64,000 nucleotides of DNA, from NCBI RefSeq assembly GCF_050434925.1, contig NZ_JBNDJK010000001.1, positions 2,356,001 through 2,420,000 of the forward strand. The letters run 5' to 3'. A program made the translations under genes and the position numbers. Of this stretch, positions 41,040 to 49,730 are shown piece by piece. The notes beneath the pieces were generated by a model. That model saw only the letters and a list, made by a program, of their open reading frames with translations, was not told the DNA's origin and did no database searches. How positions within the stretch are numbered: position 1 is the stretch's first letter; each line of letters opens with the position of its first letter. The DNA comes from Inquilinus ginsengisoli_B (GTDB lineage: Bacteria > Pseudomonadota > Alphaproteobacteria > DSM-16000 > Inquilinaceae).

Positions 41040-41915
41040 TCAGGCCGCGGTCTTGCGGTCCGCGAAGTAGCGCGACTTGGCCGTGGTCTGGTTCTCGTAG
41101 ATCGACCCCTGGCGCGGCGCCGGCGGCAGCGGCATGCGCACCGGCACATCGGCCAGCCGCGGCGTGATGGTCGGCTCGCCGGCCACCAGGCGGCTGTCGA
41201 AGGCTGCGAGGTCCGGCACGCCCGACAGCGGCCAGGCGTCGGCGGCGGCGAACTCGTACAGCAGCAGCACGCGCGGCTTGTCCGACGTGTTCTGGGCCGA
41301 GCCGTGCACGGCTCGGACATGGTGGAAGCTCATCGACCCGGCGCGGCCGACCGCCGACACCGCCTTGCTGAAGTCGAGGCCACAGGCCTCCGGGTCCATG
41401 GCGCCGCAGAAATACCCGTCGGAATGGTGGTCGTGAACCGGGCCGCGATGGGTGTCCGGCAGCACCAGCATCGCCCCGTTCTCGACCGTGCAGTCGTCGA
41501 GCATGACCCCGACGGCCAGCATGTCGTCATTGGTGTGCGGATAGAAGGCCCAGTCCTGGTGCCATTCGACCGGCGACCCGAACTGCGGCGACTTCAGGTT
41601 GATCTTCGATCCGTGCAGTCGGACGCCCGGTCCCAGCAGCCGCTGCAGGATCGCCACCAGCCGGGGCAACCGGGCGATGTCCCAGAACAGCGGGTGGTGC
41701 TTGTGCGGCGTCTTGATCCGGCGGACCCGTGGCGCCTCGGGCGTGTGCCCCGGCTCCAGGTCGTAGACATCATTGTGCGCGGTGACCTCGCGGGATCCGG
41801 CGATGAACTCGTCCACCACCCGCCGGGCCTCGGCCAACTGCGCCGCGTCCAGCACGTCCTCGACCACCAGTACCCCGTCCCTGCGATACGCAGCGACCTC
41901 TTCGTCCTTGATCAT
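41040..41915 (-). CDS. Phytanoyl-CoA dioxygenase (PhyH) family Fe(II)/2-oxoglutarate enzyme
   Basis: 291 residues. The double-stranded beta-helix core contains the iron triad His119-x-Asp121 in EWHQDWAFYPH and His204 in RAVHGSAQNTS, with Arg215 in SDKPRVLLLY as probable 2-oxoglutarate ligand. The front is EVAAYRRDGVLVVEDVLD, typical of the PhyH family, which hydroxylates many kinds of small molecules, including ectoine and phosphonates. First gene of its operon; two LacI-type operators lie 20-55 bases upstream of the start. The natural substrate cannot be deduced. Confidence 0.85.
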   Translation of the reverse strand: MIKDEEVAAYRRDGVLVVEDVLDAAQLAEARRVVDEFIAGSREVTAHNDVYDLEPGHTPEAPRVRRIKTPHKHHPLFWDIARLPRLVAILQRLLGPGVRLHGSKINLKSPQFGSPVEWHQDWAFYPHTNDDMLAVGVMLDDCTVENGAMLVLPDTHRGPVHDHHSDGYFCGAMDPEACGLDFSKAVSAVGRAGSMSFHHVRAVHGSAQNTSDKPRVLLLYEFAAADAWPLSGVPDLAAFDSRLVAGEPTITPRLADVPVRMPLPPAPRQGSIYENQTTAKSRYFADRKTAA

Positions 41916-41935
41916 GGCGTTTCTCCCTTGGGGTT

Positions 41936-41970
41936 CGGTAGCGCTACCGTGTTAGGATGGTAGCGCTACC
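41936..41970. promoter_or_regulatory. Two LacI-family operators
   Basis: CGGTAGCGCTACCG (41936-41949) and GGTAGCGCTACC (41959-41970) are perfect palindromes with the central CG dinucleotide usual for LacI-family sites. Their centres are 22 bp apart, two helical turns, so two dimers could bind on one face. They lie between the divergent phyH-type gene and lacI-type gene and suit control of both. Confidence 0.8.
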
Positions 41971-42036
41971 GTTCGGGATCGTCAACGCCGGTGGCCGGCT
42001 TGCAAATCACAGCCGCTTCGCTTCAAGGTCTGCGTC

Positions 42037-43059
42037 ATGCGAGACGAGTCGGCATCGAAACCAGGGCGGAAGCCGCGCATCGAGGATGTGGCGGCGCTGG
42101 CGGGCACCTCACCGATGACGGTGTCGCGCGCCCTGCGCGGCGAGGGGAAGGTGTCGCCGGAGACGCTGGCCCGGATCCAGGCGGCGGTCGAATCGCTGGG
42201 CTACGTCCCCAACCTCTCGGCCAGCAGCCTGGCCTCGCGCCGCAGCGGCATCCTGGCGGTGCTGGTGCCGACCATCGGCAACTCGGTCTTCTCCGAGACC
42301 GTGCGCGGCGTTGCCGATGCTGTCGAGAGGGCGGACCTGCACCTGCTGATCGGCGACTACGCCTATTCCGACGACAAGCGCCGCCAGCTGGTGCGGGCCC
42401 TGGTCGGGCGCCGGCCGGACGCGCTGGTGCTGGTCGGCGCCGTGCAGGACGAGGTGGTGCGCACCCTGCTGCGCCAGCACGACGACATCCCGGTGGTCGA
42501 GACCTGGGAGCTGTCGGACGAACCGGTCGACATGGCTGTCGGCTTCTCGAACTTCGCGGCCGGCACCGAGGTGGCGCGGCACCTGGTCGGCCGCGGCCGG
42601 CGGCGCTGTGCCTTCGTCGGCTCGGCCGAAAGCCGGGCCGCGGCTCGGCTGTCGGGCTTCGCCACCGCCCTGGCCGAGGCCGGCGCCGTCCCGCCCGAAT
42701 GCGAAACTCCGGCCGACCTGTCGATCGAGGCCGGGCGGGTCTCGCTCGACCGGCTGCTGGCGCGCGCCCCCGACCTCGACGGCGTCTTCTTCGCCACCGA
42801 CGTCATGGCGGTGGGCGGCCTGCTCGAATGCCAGCGGCGCGGCATCGGCGTCCCCGGCCGCATCGCCATTGTCGGCCTCGGCGACCTCGAGATCGGCCGG
42901 CAGCTGCAGCCGGCACTGACCACGGTCCGGATCCCCGCCTACGACATGGGGCGCCGGGCCGGCGAGCTGATCCTGGCCCGGCTGGGCAAGGGTGCGCGGC
43001 CGCAGGAGGGCCGGATCATCGACCTCGGCTTCTCCCTGGTCCGCCGCCAGTCGAGCTGA
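42037..43059 (+). CDS. LacI/GntR-type transcriptional regulator
   Basis: 340 residues. The N-terminal helix-turn-helix with hinge reads RIEDVAALAGTSPMTVSRAL, then VESLGYVPNLSASSLASRRS, as in LacI family. The periplasmic-binding-like ligand domain follows (ILAVLVPTIGNSVFSETVRG, GVFFATDVMAVGGLLECQRR, with GLGDLEIGRQLQPALTTVRI near the end), closest in style to the gluconate-type GntR subgroup. It probably represses the divergent dioxygenase-transporter-isomerase operon and itself through the double operator. The stop codon is directly followed by element A. Confidence 0.88.
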   Translation: MRDESASKPGRKPRIEDVAALAGTSPMTVSRALRGEGKVSPETLARIQAAVESLGYVPNLSASSLASRRSGILAVLVPTIGNSVFSETVRGVADAVERADLHLLIGDYAYSDDKRRQLVRALVGRRPDALVLVGAVQDEVVRTLLRQHDDIPVVETWELSDEPVDMAVGFSNFAAGTEVARHLVGRGRRRCAFVGSAESRAAARLSGFATALAEAGAVPPECETPADLSIEAGRVSLDRLLARAPDLDGVFFATDVMAVGGLLECQRRGIGVPGRIAIVGLGDLEIGRQLQPALTTVRIPAYDMGRRAGELILARLGKGARPQEGRIIDLGFSLVRRQSS

Positions 43060-43202
43060 GAAACCGTTTGGAAATGCTTCTGGTGCGGCCGTCTGGCGGC
43101 GGTTTCTCCGCTTCCGGTGCTCACGGACCCAAACGTCCGCTGCGCGACGGTTCTCGAAACCACCGCCAGCCGACTCACGCCAGCGCATTTCGAAATGGTC
43201 TC
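43058..43202 (-). repeat. Dispersed palindromic element A, full copy 2
   Basis: A 145-bp inverted copy of the 3102-3243 element. It fills the whole space between two convergent genes: it begins in the LacI stop codon (TGAGAAACCG) and ends seven bases before the stop of the oxidoreductase. Terminal inverted repeats are GAGAAACCGTTTGGAAATGC and its complement near 43180-43202. Confidence 0.8.
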
Positions 43203-43208
43203 TGAGTC

Positions 43209-44227
43209 CTACCACTCCAGCCGGACGTCGCGGCCGGTGGCGGAGCTCTCGATCGCGGCCTCGATCACCCGGACCACGTCGCGGCCGTCGCGCGGGTCGA
43301 CCGGCGGCGGCGCGCCGTCGCGCACGGCGGCGACGAAGCCGGCATAGAAGGCGCCGTAGCGGCCGGGCGCGATCGCCAGGCGCTGCGTCTCCGGCACGCC
43401 CGCCTCGCGCCCGACGGTCAGCCAGCCGGTCTCCGGCTCGGTCTGGACCGTGCCGGCGCGCAGATGGTCCTCCTGCGGGTCGATCTCCAGCTTGCGGAAG
43501 GTGGCGCGGTCGCCCTGCACCACCAGCCTCGCTCCGGGCTCCGCCACCAGGATACGGCAGCGCAGCAGGGCGCGGACCGGGCCGAAACCGAGGGTGAAGA
43601 TGGCGTCGTCCACCGCCTCGGCGCCGGGGCGGATGGCGCGCAGCTCCGCCCGCACGAAGTCGGGCCGGCCGAACAGCACCAGCGCCTGGTCGATCAGATG
43701 CGAGCCGAGATCGTAGTGCAGCCCCGACCCCGGCACCGCCTGCTCGCGCCAGCGCGCCCGCACGGTCGGCCGGAACCGGTCGTAGTTGGACTCGAAGGAC
43801 AGCACCCGGCCCAGCCGGCCCTCGGCGATCAGGTCCCGCAGGGCCAGGAAATCGCCGTCCCAGCGCCGGTTGTGGAACACGGTCAGCACCCGCTTCCGCT
43901 CCGCCGCCAGGGCGATCAGGTCGTCGGCCTCGGCCGCCGTCACCGTGACCGGCTTGTCGACCACGACATGCTTGCCGGCCTCCAGCGCCCGCCGGGCCAC
44001 TTCGTGATGGCTGCCGCTCGGCGTCGCCACCACCACCGCCTCGACCGTGGAGTCGGCCAGCAGGGCGTCGACGGTGATGAGGGGCAGGCCGGGCGGCGCG
44101 TCGGTCACCGCCTCCGGGTTGCGCACCGCCGCCGCGGCCAGCGCGGTGCCGGGGCAGGCGGCGATCAGGGGCCTGTGGAAGACGCGGGCGGCGGGGCCGT
44201 AGCCGATCAGTCCGATACGAAGCGGCG

Positions 44228-44231
<4 letters not shown>
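43209..44231 (-). CDS. Gfo/Idh/MocA family oxidoreductase
   Basis: 340 residues. NAD(P)-binding Rossmann front RIGLIGYGPAARVFHRPLI, the ATPSGSHHEVARRALEAGKH segment, and the VDKPVTVTAAEADDL motif that replaces the usual EKP lysine region. The C-terminal alpha/beta domain contains GSGLHYDLGSHLIDQALVLF, whose Asp and His are the expected catalytic residues. It oxidises a sugar or polyol, or reduces a keto sugar. Start overlaps the ATPase gene stop by 4 bases, so it belongs to the downstream end of the CUT1 importer operon and probably acts on the imported sugar. Confidence 0.87.
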
Positions 44232-45343
<1,112 letters not shown>

Positions 45344-45350
45344 GGTGCGG

Positions 45351-46253
45351 TTATCCCTTCACCGCGCCCGCCATCAGGCCGCGCACGAAATAGCGGCCGG
45401 CGAGCACGTAGACGACGAGCGTCGGCAGCGCGGCGATGATCGCCGCGGCCATGTGGACGTTGTATTCCTTCACGCCGGTCGAGCTGTTGACGATGTTGTT
45501 CAGCGCCACGGTCACCGGCATGGCGGTGCCGCTGCCGGCGAACGACACGCCGAACAGGAAGTCGTTCCAGATGTTGGTGAACTGCCAGATCACCGTGACC
45601 ACGATGATCGGGATCGAGTTCGGCAGCAGGATCCGCCAGAAGATGCGGAAGAAGCCGGCGCCGTCGATCATCGCCGACTTCACCAGGTCGTTCGGGAAGG
45701 CGGCGTAGTAGTTGCGGAAGAACAGCGTTGTGAAGCACAGGCCGTAGACCACATGGACGAAGATCAGCCCGGGGGTGGAGGAGGCGAGGCCGAGGAAGCC
45801 GAGCGTCGTCGCCATCGGCAGCAGCACGATCTGGAACGGGATGAAGCAGCCGAACAGGATCAGGGCGAAGACGATGCCGTCGCCGCGGAACCGCCACTTG
45901 GTCAGGACGTAACCGTTGAGCGCCCCGAGCACGGCGGAGATCGCCACCGCGGGCACCGTCATCAGGATCGAGTTCAGGAAATAGCCCTTCAGCCCCTCGC
46001 AGGTCAGGCCGACGCAAGTCGTGGCCCAAGCGCTGATCCAGGGCTCCACCGTCGGGTTCCGCGGCAGCGACAGCAGGTTGCCGGCGCGCACCTCGTCCAG
46101 CGTCTTCAGCGAGGTCACGACCATGACGAAGAGCGGGAACAGGTAGATCAGCGCGAACACGCCGAGAACGGCGAACAGCAACCAGCGCAGCCCGACCTGA
46201 AAGCCGGTGCGCGGGCCGGGGACCATGATCGAGGCTTCAGTCACGGCGGCCAC
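45351..46253 (-). CDS. CUT1 sugar ABC transporter permease (MalG type)
   Basis: 300 residues, six helices, with coupling loop AAFPNDLVKSAMIDGAGFFR, the EAA motif of binding-protein-dependent permeases. Extra periplasmic sequence (AWATTCVGLTCEGLKGYFLN) between helix 1 and 2 is longer than in MalG and contains two cysteines, as in the glucose/GtsC-like group. Start overlaps the partner permease by 17 bases. Confidence 0.88.
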   Translation of the reverse strand: MAAVTEASIMVPGPRTGFQVGLRWLLFAVLGVFALIYLFPLFVMVVTSLKTLDEVRAGNLLSLPRNPTVEPWISAWATTCVGLTCEGLKGYFLNSILMTVPAVAISAVLGALNGYVLTKWRFRGDGIVFALILFGCFIPFQIVLLPMATTLGFLGLASSTPGLIFVHVVYGLCFTTLFFRNYYAAFPNDLVKSAMIDGAGFFRIFWRILLPNSIPIIVVTVIWQFTNIWNDFLFGVSFAGSGTAMPVTVALNNIVNSSTGVKEYNVHMAAAIIAALPTLVVYVLAGRYFVRGLMAGAVKG

Positions 46254-47157
46254 CCCGCAGCTCGGAATAGAGATAGGGCACGATGATGGCGCTGATCGTC
46301 GCCAGCATGATCACGGCGCTGGCGGAGCCGAGGCCCATCTGGTTGCGGGTGAAGGTCGTCGTGTACATGTAGAAGGCCGGTGTCCAGGTCGAGGTGCCTG
46401 GCCCGCCGTCGGTCATCGCCTTGATCAGGTCGAAGCTCTTGATCGCCAGATGGGCCGAGACCACGAAGGCCGACAGGAACACCGGCCGCATCAGCGGGAT
46501 GATGATCCGCCGGTAGGTCTGCGGCAGCGTGGCACCGTCGATCGCCGCCGCCTTCAGAATGTCGCTGTCGACCCCGCGCAGCCCCGCCAGGAACATCGCC
46601 ATGACGAAGCCGGAGGACTGCCAGACGCCGGCGATGACGATGGTGTAGATCGCCATGTCGCTGTTGATCAGCCAGTCGAAGGTGAAGCTGGTCCAGCCCA
46701 GATCGTGCATCAGCTTGTCGAGGCCGAGGCCGGGGTTGAGGATCCACTTCCAGGCGGTGCCGGTGACGATGAATGAGATTGCCATCGGGTAGAGATAGAT
46801 GGTGCGCAGAGCCCCCTCGATCCGGATCCGCTGGTCCAGCAGGATCGCTAGCAGCAGGCCCATCACCGTGCTGATCACGATGTACAGCACGCCGTAGATC
46901 CCCAGGTTGGCGAGCGATGTGTACCACTTCGGGTCGGCCCACAGCTTCTTGTATTGAATAAAGCCTGCCCAGGAGTCGAAGCGCGGCATCATCGTCGAGC
47001 TGGACATCGACAGATAGATGGTTAGCAGGATGAAGCCGTAGACGCAGACGATGGTCACGGCGAAGGACGGCGCCAGAACGAGCTTGGGCAGGATCGTCTG
47101 GAGCCAATCGAAGGGGGATCGGCGACCCGCGGCGGCGGGCTCGGAGATCACGGCCAT
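46237..47157 (-). CDS. CUT1 sugar ABC transporter permease (MalF type)
   Basis: 306 residues, six helices. The front has APSFAVTIVCVYGFILLTIY, and the EAA loop is GVDSDILKAAAIDGATLPQT. A conserved SSSTMMPRFDSWAGFIQYKK periplasmic segment resembles GtsB-like permeases. ATG 47157 has GAGGG seven bases upstream; the open frame extends far upstream without hydrophobic sequence or ribosome site. Forms the channel with the next permease. Confidence 0.88.
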   Translation of the reverse strand: MAVISEPAAAGRRSPFDWLQTILPKLVLAPSFAVTIVCVYGFILLTIYLSMSSSTMMPRFDSWAGFIQYKKLWADPKWYTSLANLGIYGVLYIVISTVMGLLLAILLDQRIRIEGALRTIYLYPMAISFIVTGTAWKWILNPGLGLDKLMHDLGWTSFTFDWLINSDMAIYTIVIAGVWQSSGFVMAMFLAGLRGVDSDILKAAAIDGATLPQTYRRIIIPLMRPVFLSAFVVSAHLAIKSFDLIKAMTDGGPGTSTWTPAFYMYTTTFTRNQMGLGSASAVIMLATISAIIVPYLYSELRGGRRD

Positions 47158-47224
47158 CGGCAGGCCCTCAATATGCAGGGGCGAAAAGGCGGCGGGGACC
47201 GGTCGCCCGGCCCCCGCACGCGGG

Positions 47225-48496
47225 TCATTTGGCGAGCGCCACCGCGTCGACCAGGGCCTTCGCCGCATCGGCGGAGGACTGGGTCGAGTTGAAGAAGTTG
47301 GTGACGACGTCGTAGATCGCGCCCTTGACCGCGGCCGGGGCAGCATGGCCGTGCGCCAGGCTCGGCAGCATGCCACCGGTGGCCTTGAAGGCGTCGCGGT
47401 CGGCCATCGATTTCTGGCCGCAGCTGTCGAACTTGTCCGGCTTCACCTCGCTGTTGGCCGGGATCGACCCCTTCACCAAGTTGAAGCTCTCCTGGAAGCT
47501 CGGGCTTTCGATCGCGCTGGCCAGCTTCAGCTGCGCGTCCTGCCGGGCCTTGTCGTCCAGGCTGAACATGGCGAACTGGTCGCTGTTGAACAGGAACGCC
47601 TTCTCGCTGCCCGGATAGGGCACGCAGACGATATCGACGCCCGGCTTCAGCCCGGCCTTGATGAACTCGCCCTTGGCCCAGTCGCCCATCACCTGCATGC
47701 CGGCCTCGCCGTTGATCACCATGGCCGAGGCCAGGTTCCAGTCGCGGCCGGAGAAGTTCGGGTCGACCCAGCCGCGCAGCACCCGCAGCTGGTCGAACGC
47801 CTTCTGCATGGTGTCGCTGCCCAGCGCCTCGGGGTCGAGGTCGACGAAGGCTTTCTTGTAGAAGTCATTGCCGCCGACGGCGACGACGATGGCGTCGAAG
47901 GTGGTCGCCTCCTGCCAGGGCTGGCCGCCATGGGCCAGGGGCGTGACGCCCGCATCCTTGAACTGCTTGGCCAGGGTCTCGAACTCGGCCCAGTTGGTCG
48001 GCGCCTTGCCACCGACCTTGTCGAGCAGCTTCTTGTTGATCCACAGCCAATTGGTGCGGTGGATGTTGACCGGGGCCGCGACCCATTTGCCCTCATAGGT
48101 CGAGAAGGCCTGGATGGCCAGCGGGATATGGTCGGCCCAGTGCTCCTTCTCGGCCAGCGGGGTCAGGTCAGCCAGCACGCCTTCCGCCGCCCAGTCGTGA
48201 ACCGACAGGCCGAGAAGCTGCACTGAGGTCGGCTTGTCGCCCGCCGTCACCCGGGCCCGCAGCGCGGTCATCGCCGCATCGCCACCGCCGCCGGCTACCG
48301 GCGCGTCCTTCCAGGACACGCCTTCGGTCTGCAGCTGCTCCTTCAGGACGTTGAGGGCGGCCGCCTCACCGCCGGAGGTCCACCAATGCATCACCTCGAC
48401 CTCCTCCTTGGCCTGCGCGGCCGCGGAGGGGGCATAGGCCGCAGCGGTCAGAGCCAGCAGGCTCGCCGCCGTCGCCGTCAAATATGTCTTGAGCAT
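47225..48496 (-). CDS. CUT1 sugar-binding protein (family 1 solute-binding)
   Basis: 423 residues including signal peptide (TYLTATAASLLALTAAAYAP, cleavage near AAA-QA). The mature start EVEVMHWWTSGGEAAALNVL and the motifs FPAS-like APVNIHRTNWLWINKKLLDK and GEAGMQVMGDWAKGEFIKAG are typical of GtsA/glucose- or mannose-type binding proteins. It delivers a saccharide to the two permeases downstream. First gene of the operon. Exact sugar is unknown, and no operator of the nearby LacI regulator was found upstream. Confidence 0.9.
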   Translation of the reverse strand: MLKTYLTATAASLLALTAAAYAPSAAAQAKEEVEVMHWWTSGGEAAALNVLKEQLQTEGVSWKDAPVAGGGGDAAMTALRARVTAGDKPTSVQLLGLSVHDWAAEGVLADLTPLAEKEHWADHIPLAIQAFSTYEGKWVAAPVNIHRTNWLWINKKLLDKVGGKAPTNWAEFETLAKQFKDAGVTPLAHGGQPWQEATTFDAIVVAVGGNDFYKKAFVDLDPEALGSDTMQKAFDQLRVLRGWVDPNFSGRDWNLASAMVINGEAGMQVMGDWAKGEFIKAGLKPGVDIVCVPYPGSEKAFLFNSDQFAMFSLDDKARQDAQLKLASAIESPSFQESFNLVKGSIPANSEVKPDKFDSCGQKSMADRDAFKATGGMLPSLAHGHAAPAAVKGAIYDVVTNFFNSTQSSADAAKALVDAVALAK

Positions 48497-49163
48497 TCCC
48501 TATGCCTTCTCCTGTTCGATGCCCATGCGAAACGCGCAGGCACTCTCCGCCGTCGAACGCGGCGGATTTGGTGGGTCCAGGCCCGAACCTCGACGATCCA
48601 GCCGAACCAAACGGTCCGGCGGCGTAATGTCTCAATACGCCAAGCGGCCGGGGCTGCGGAAGCCGGAATCCCTTTGTCTGACGAATGTTACGGCCCGAAG
48701 CTCAGTCAATCGGGAGGGCTTCTCCAGGCGCGAGACGCGGTTGTGCGCCGGGCTGCGGCAATGGCTTCCGGACAAGTCCCGATCGAGGGCCATATCCGCC
48801 GCACTGCCAAGTATGACGACCTCCAGCTCGCCGCGATCTCAGTAAGCAGACTAACAAATGATGTAACCGCCAGAGACGGCAAACTATTTTATCCCTTATC
48901 AAATGTTAGGGCGGCGAAGCGGAACGGCACTGTGCAGCGTACCCGATGGTGTATGCCGGACGAATGTCTGTCGCCGCCGCGAATTTTCGGCCGAATTTTG
49001 TCGGAACATGGAAAGTAGTTGGACGTTTCATCACCAGTTCACAACGAAGCGGCAATGATCCTCCGATCATTGCGCATCATCCGGACCGGAGGCCGAAGGC
49101 CTCGAGTCCGGAGACGGAGAGACTTTGCCCGCGCCGACGGCCACGGGCATGAAAGGGTGGGAG
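48497..49163. other. Long intergenic region with two divergent promoters expected
   Basis: No supported gene in 667 bases. The part near 48840-48910 is AT-rich (ctaacaaatgatgtaacc, actattttatcccttatc) and probably holds the promoter of the sugar-importer operon. The EcfG-type promoter at 49003-49027 serves the sigma gene. Confidence 0.4.
49003..49027 (+). promoter_or_regulatory. EcfG-type general-stress promoter
   Basis: GGAAC at 49003-49007 and CGTT at 49024-49027 are separated by exactly 16 bases, a full match to the established alphaproteobacterial EcfG consensus GGAAC-N16/17-CGTT. It lies about 137 bases upstream of a sigma factor of the same group. Confidence 0.8.
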
Positions 49164-49673
49164 ATGATGACGAACACGATCGAAGGAGCCTCGACCGCCG
49201 ACTTCACGTCCCTGGTGTCGCCGCGGATGCCGGACCTCCGGCGCTACGCGGCCTCGCTGACCCGGGATCCGGTGGATGCGGAGGATCTGCTGCAGGAGAC
49301 GATGATGCGCGCCTACTGCAAGTTCCACCTCTGGCAGCCCGGCACCAACCTGATGGCCTGGATGGTGGTGATGATGCGCCGCATCTTCCTGTCGAAATTC
49401 GTCGGCCCGGCCAAGCGCGCCACCAGCCAGTTCCCGATCGAGGATTGCGAGATCGCGGTTCCGGTCAATCAGGAGCAGCGGGTGGAGATCTCCCGGGTTC
49501 AGGCGTCCTGGCCGCGCCTCAGCCATGATCATCGCGAGGTGCTCGAGGTCGTCGCGGTCGGCGGCGCCTCCTATGACGAGGCGGCCACCACGCTCGGCGT
49601 CCCGGTCGGCACCATCCGGTCCCGCCTCGGCCGGGCGCGGCAGAGCCTGCGGCAGCTCAGCGGCGTGCACTGA
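49164..49673 (+). CDS. ECF sigma factor, EcfG-like (ECF15 group)
   Basis: 169 residues. Region 2: LRRYAASLTRDPVDAEDLLQ, TMMRAYCKFHLWQPGTNLMA and WMVVMMRRIF; the FxPGTNLxAW segment is the hallmark of EcfG-type factors of the general stress response. Region 4: LSHDHREVLEVVAVGGASYD and GVPVGTIRSRLGRARQSLR. It directs RNA polymerase to GGAAC/CGTT promoters, normally under the PhyR-NepR partner switch. No nepR, phyR or kinase gene is adjacent, so this is probably a secondary EcfG paralogue. Starts at 49164 or 49167 are both served by AAGGG. Confidence 0.85.
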   Translation: MMTNTIEGASTADFTSLVSPRMPDLRRYAASLTRDPVDAEDLLQETMMRAYCKFHLWQPGTNLMAWMVVMMRRIFLSKFVGPAKRATSQFPIEDCEIAVPVNQEQRVEISRVQASWPRLSHDHREVLEVVAVGGASYDEAATTLGVPVGTIRSRLGRARQSLRQLSGVH

Positions 49674-49701
49674 CCGGACCTGGCAGCGATTGTGATGAAA
49701 G

Positions 49702-49727
49702 AAGGGCGCCCCCGCGGCGCCCTTTCT
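49702..49727. terminator. Bidirectional terminator, now the 5' exon of a group II intron
   Basis: Perfect 9-bp stem AAGGGCGCC (49702-49710) and GGCGCCCTT (49716-49724) with loop CCCGC, followed by TTTCT on the plus strand and, read from the other side, TTCTTTC on the minus strand. It is 28 bases past the sigma factor stop, and the intron begins three bases after its T-tract. Confidence 0.8.
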
Positions 49728-49730
49728 GCG

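Noticed and set aside
48386..49018. 210-codon plus-strand frame in the region upstream of the sigma factor
   Set aside because: It begins inside the sugar-binding-protein gene on the other strand, has no ribosome site and no recognisable domain, and it runs into the EcfG promoter.
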